Of a stretch of DNA of 64,000 nt, positions 62,137-64,000 are shown piece after piece. The stretch is from NCBI RefSeq assembly GCF_900128505.1, contig NZ_LT669940.1:716883-780882 (forward strand). The letters run 5' to 3'. This DNA comes from Parabacteroides timonensis (GTDB lineage Bacteria > Bacteroidota > Bacteroidia > Bacteroidales > Tannerellaceae). Numbering within the stretch: the stretch's first letter is position 1; each line of letters begins with the position of its first letter. Under the pieces are notes generated by a model. The model did not search any database and had not been told where the DNA came from. It was given only the letters and a program-made list of their open reading frames with translations. The translations under genes and the position numbers were made by a program.

Positions 62137-64000
62137 ATGAAAGTATACCAAACAAACGAAATTAAGAACATCTCTATTCTGGGAAGTTCGGGCTCTGGGA
62201 AAACCACTCTCGCTGAAGCAATGCTTTACGAGGGTGGAGTTATAAAACGTCGCGGTACTGTAGAAGCAGGAAATACGGTGAGCGATTATTTCCCGGTTGA
62301 GAAAGAGTATGGTTACTCAGTGTTCTCAACCGTTTTCAGTGTTGAATGGCAAGACAGGAAGTTGAACTTTATCGATTGTCCGGGTTCGGACGACTTTATC
62401 GGTGGAGCAGTATCTGCCTTGAACGTAACTGATACGGCACTGATGGTATTGAATGCCCAATATGGTGTGGAAGTGGGAACATTAAACCAGTTCCGGTATA
62501 CAGAACAATTTCATAAACCCGTTATCTTCGTTGTTAACCAGTTGGATAACGACAAAGCGGACTTTGATGGAACTATCTCCCAGCTGAAAGATCAGTTCGG
62601 TAGCAAGATCGTACAGATCCAGTATCCGGTCAGTACAGGTTCTTCTTTCAATGCCGTTGTCGACGTATTGAAGATGAAGATGTACCGTTGGAAACCGGAA
62701 GGTGGCGTTCCAGATGTATTGGAAATTCCTGCAGAGGAAATGGACAAAGCTATGGAACTTCACAAAGCTCTTGTTGAGGCTGCTGCCGAGAACGACGATA
62801 TGCTGATGGAAAAGTTCTTTGAAGAAGGAACTTTGAGCGAAGACGATATGCGTGCAGGTATTCGTGCCGGTTTGGTTATCCGCGGTATGTTCCCTGTATT
62901 CTGTGTATGTGCAGGACGCGATATGTGTGTGCGCCGTACGTTGGAATTCCTTGGAAATGTAGTTCCGTGTACAGATAAGATGCCTCGCCCGGTGACAACC
63001 GAAGGTGTGGAAGTTACTCCCGAATCGAGTGGCCCGACCAGCCTGTTCTTCTTTAAGACGACTGTAGAACCGCATATCGGCCAGGTTTCCTATTTTAAAG
63101 TGATATCAGGAAAAGTAAAAGAAGGAGATGATCTGCTGAATGCCGATCGTGGATCGAAAGAACGTATCGCTCAGTTATTCTCTGTTGCAGGTCAGACCCG
63201 TAATGCTGTGACTGAAATGGTTGCCGGCGATATCGGTGCGACCGTGAAACTGAAAGATGTACGTCGCGGTAATACATTGAACGGAAAGGGTTGCGACTAT
63301 AAGTTCGACTTTATCAAATATCCGGATCCTAAATATCGTCGTGCCGTGAAACCGGTTAACGAATCCGATTCGGAAAAGATGATGGAGATCCTGAACCGTA
63401 TGCGTGAGGAAGACCCGACGTGGGTGATCGAACAGTCCAAGGAGTTGAAACAAACGATTGTTTCCGGACAGGGAGAATTCCACCTGCGCACATTGAAGTG
63501 GAGAATAGAAAATAATGATAAGTTGCCGATCGAATATATCGAACCGAAGATTCCGTATCGTGAAACAATCACGAAGGCGGCCCGTGCGGACTATCGTCAT
63601 AAGAAACAGTCCGGTGGTGCCGGTCAGTTCGGTGAAGTTCACCTGATTGTAGAACCTTATTACGAAGGTATGCCGGCTCCGGATATGTATCGTTTCGGCG
63701 GACAGGAATTTAAAATTAGCGTACGTGATACGCAAACTATTGATTTGGACTGGGGTGGTAAGCTGGTATTTATTAACAGTATCGTTGGTGGAGCCATCGA
63801 TGCACGTTTCTTGCCAGCTATTCTGAAAGGTATTATGGCACGTATGGAACAGGGACCGTTGACCGGTTCGTACGCCCGTGATGTGCGCATCATTGTTTAT
63901 GATGGCAAGATGCACCCGGTAGACAGTAATGAAATTTCTTTCATGCTAGCCGGTCGTAATGCCTTCAGTACTGCCTTTAAAGAAGCAGGACCTAAGATTC
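62137..64000 (+). CDS. EF-G2-like elongation factor (partial, runs off the end)
   Basis: The first 621 residues of an EF-G paralog are present; the C-terminal ~100 are cut off by the window edge. The start is ATG 62137 (MKVYQTNEIKN). The P-loop is GSSGSGKTT (residues 16-24). Normal EF-G has DTPGHVDF with a catalytic histidine; here it is DCPGSDDF with Ser84. NKxD reads NQLD (134-137), and RGITI is replaced by YGYSVF. Domains II-IV follow normally (e.g. GGAGQFGEVH, LPAILKGIM). It matches the Bacteroides EF-G2 type, known to support translocation without GTP hydrolysis and to aid gut colonisation. Confidence 0.93.
   Translation, partial: MKVYQTNEIKNISILGSSGSGKTTLAEAMLYEGGVIKRRGTVEAGNTVSDYFPVEKEYGYSVFSTVFSVEWQDRKLNFIDCPGSDDFIGGAVSALNVTDTALMVLNAQYGVEVGTLNQFRYTEQFHKPVIFVVNQLDNDKADFDGTISQLKDQFGSKIVQIQYPVSTGSSFNAVVDVLKMKMYRWKPEGGVPDVLEIPAEEMDKAMELHKALVEAAAENDDMLMEKFFEEGTLSEDDMRAGIRAGLVIRGMFPVFCVCAGRDMCVRRTLEFLGNVVPCTDKMPRPVTTEGVEVTPESSGPTSLFFFKTTVEPHIGQVSYFKVISGKVKEGDDLLNADRGSKERIAQLFSVAGQTRNAVTEMVAGDIGATVKLKDVRRGNTLNGKGCDYKFDFIKYPDPKYRRAVKPVNESDSEKMMEILNRMREEDPTWVIEQSKELKQTIVSGQGEFHLRTLKWRIENNDKLPIEYIEPKIPYRETITKAARADYRHKKQSGGAGQFGEVHLIVEPYYEGMPAPDMYRFGGQEFKISVRDTQTIDLDWGGKLVFINSIVGGAIDARFLPAILKGIMARMEQGPLTGSYARDVRIIVYDGKMHPVDSNEISFMLAGRNAFSTAFKEAGPKI

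Overview
The window looks like a chromosome segment from a gut Bacteroidales bacterium, most likely Parabacteroides or a close relative. The evidence is the repeated -7 promoter box TAnnTTTG (the Bacteroidetes sigma-ABfr type), tRNA genes that mostly lack an encoded CCA, DUF6383-type and T9SS-type C-terminal domains, the exbB/exbD/tonB arrangement, and a Bacteroides-type EF-G paralog. The genus is inferred from gene content; no 16S gene is present.

Left part (1-27.3 kb) is mostly housekeeping: a DoxX protein, three tandem tRNA-Val genes, purB, an RNA pseudouridine synthase with a long Arg/Gly/Asn/Tyr-rich tail, asnS, an Lrp regulator, a GNAT enzyme, an exbB-exbD-exbD energy-transduction operon, tRNA-Ser, tatD with a polyprenyl synthase, tonB, the porQ-cmk-ispH operon, pfkA, a DUF1573-DUF1573-meaB operon, a giant alpha-2-macroglobulin-like protein lacking the thioester motif, and thyA-folA. 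Two non-coding stretches stand out: a large foldback element at 112-661, and a region near 25.5 kb with two unrelated repeat families that share a 22-bp period.

Middle part (27.3-48.4 kb) is accessory: four very large exported proteins in a row. The outer two end in DUF6383-like domains. The inner two are MBG/YGX-repeat proteins ending in type IX secretion (T9SS) sorting domains. Each outer gene is preceded by a homologous ~190-220 bp module with terminal inverted repeats and an internal near-consensus promoter that points away from the gene, and each is followed by a conserved structured 3' element. The best reading is a phase-variable surface-protein locus controlled by invertible promoters, both apparently OFF as sequenced. 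The T9SS parts PorQ (12.99 kb) and PorE (50.3 kb) lie in the same window.

Right part (48.4-64 kb) holds a lipoprotein aldose epimerase, a candidate 6S-like RNA, a frameshifted small gene, porE, queA, a DUF2027-Smr gene, a heptad-repeat micro-ORF, a CYTH protein, a DPP11-like S46 peptidase, a zeta-toxin-like kinase overlapping a small gene, hemW, a lipoprotein with Wzi, and the start of an EF-G2-like factor that runs off the end. EF-G2 lacks the usual catalytic histidine of the GTPase.
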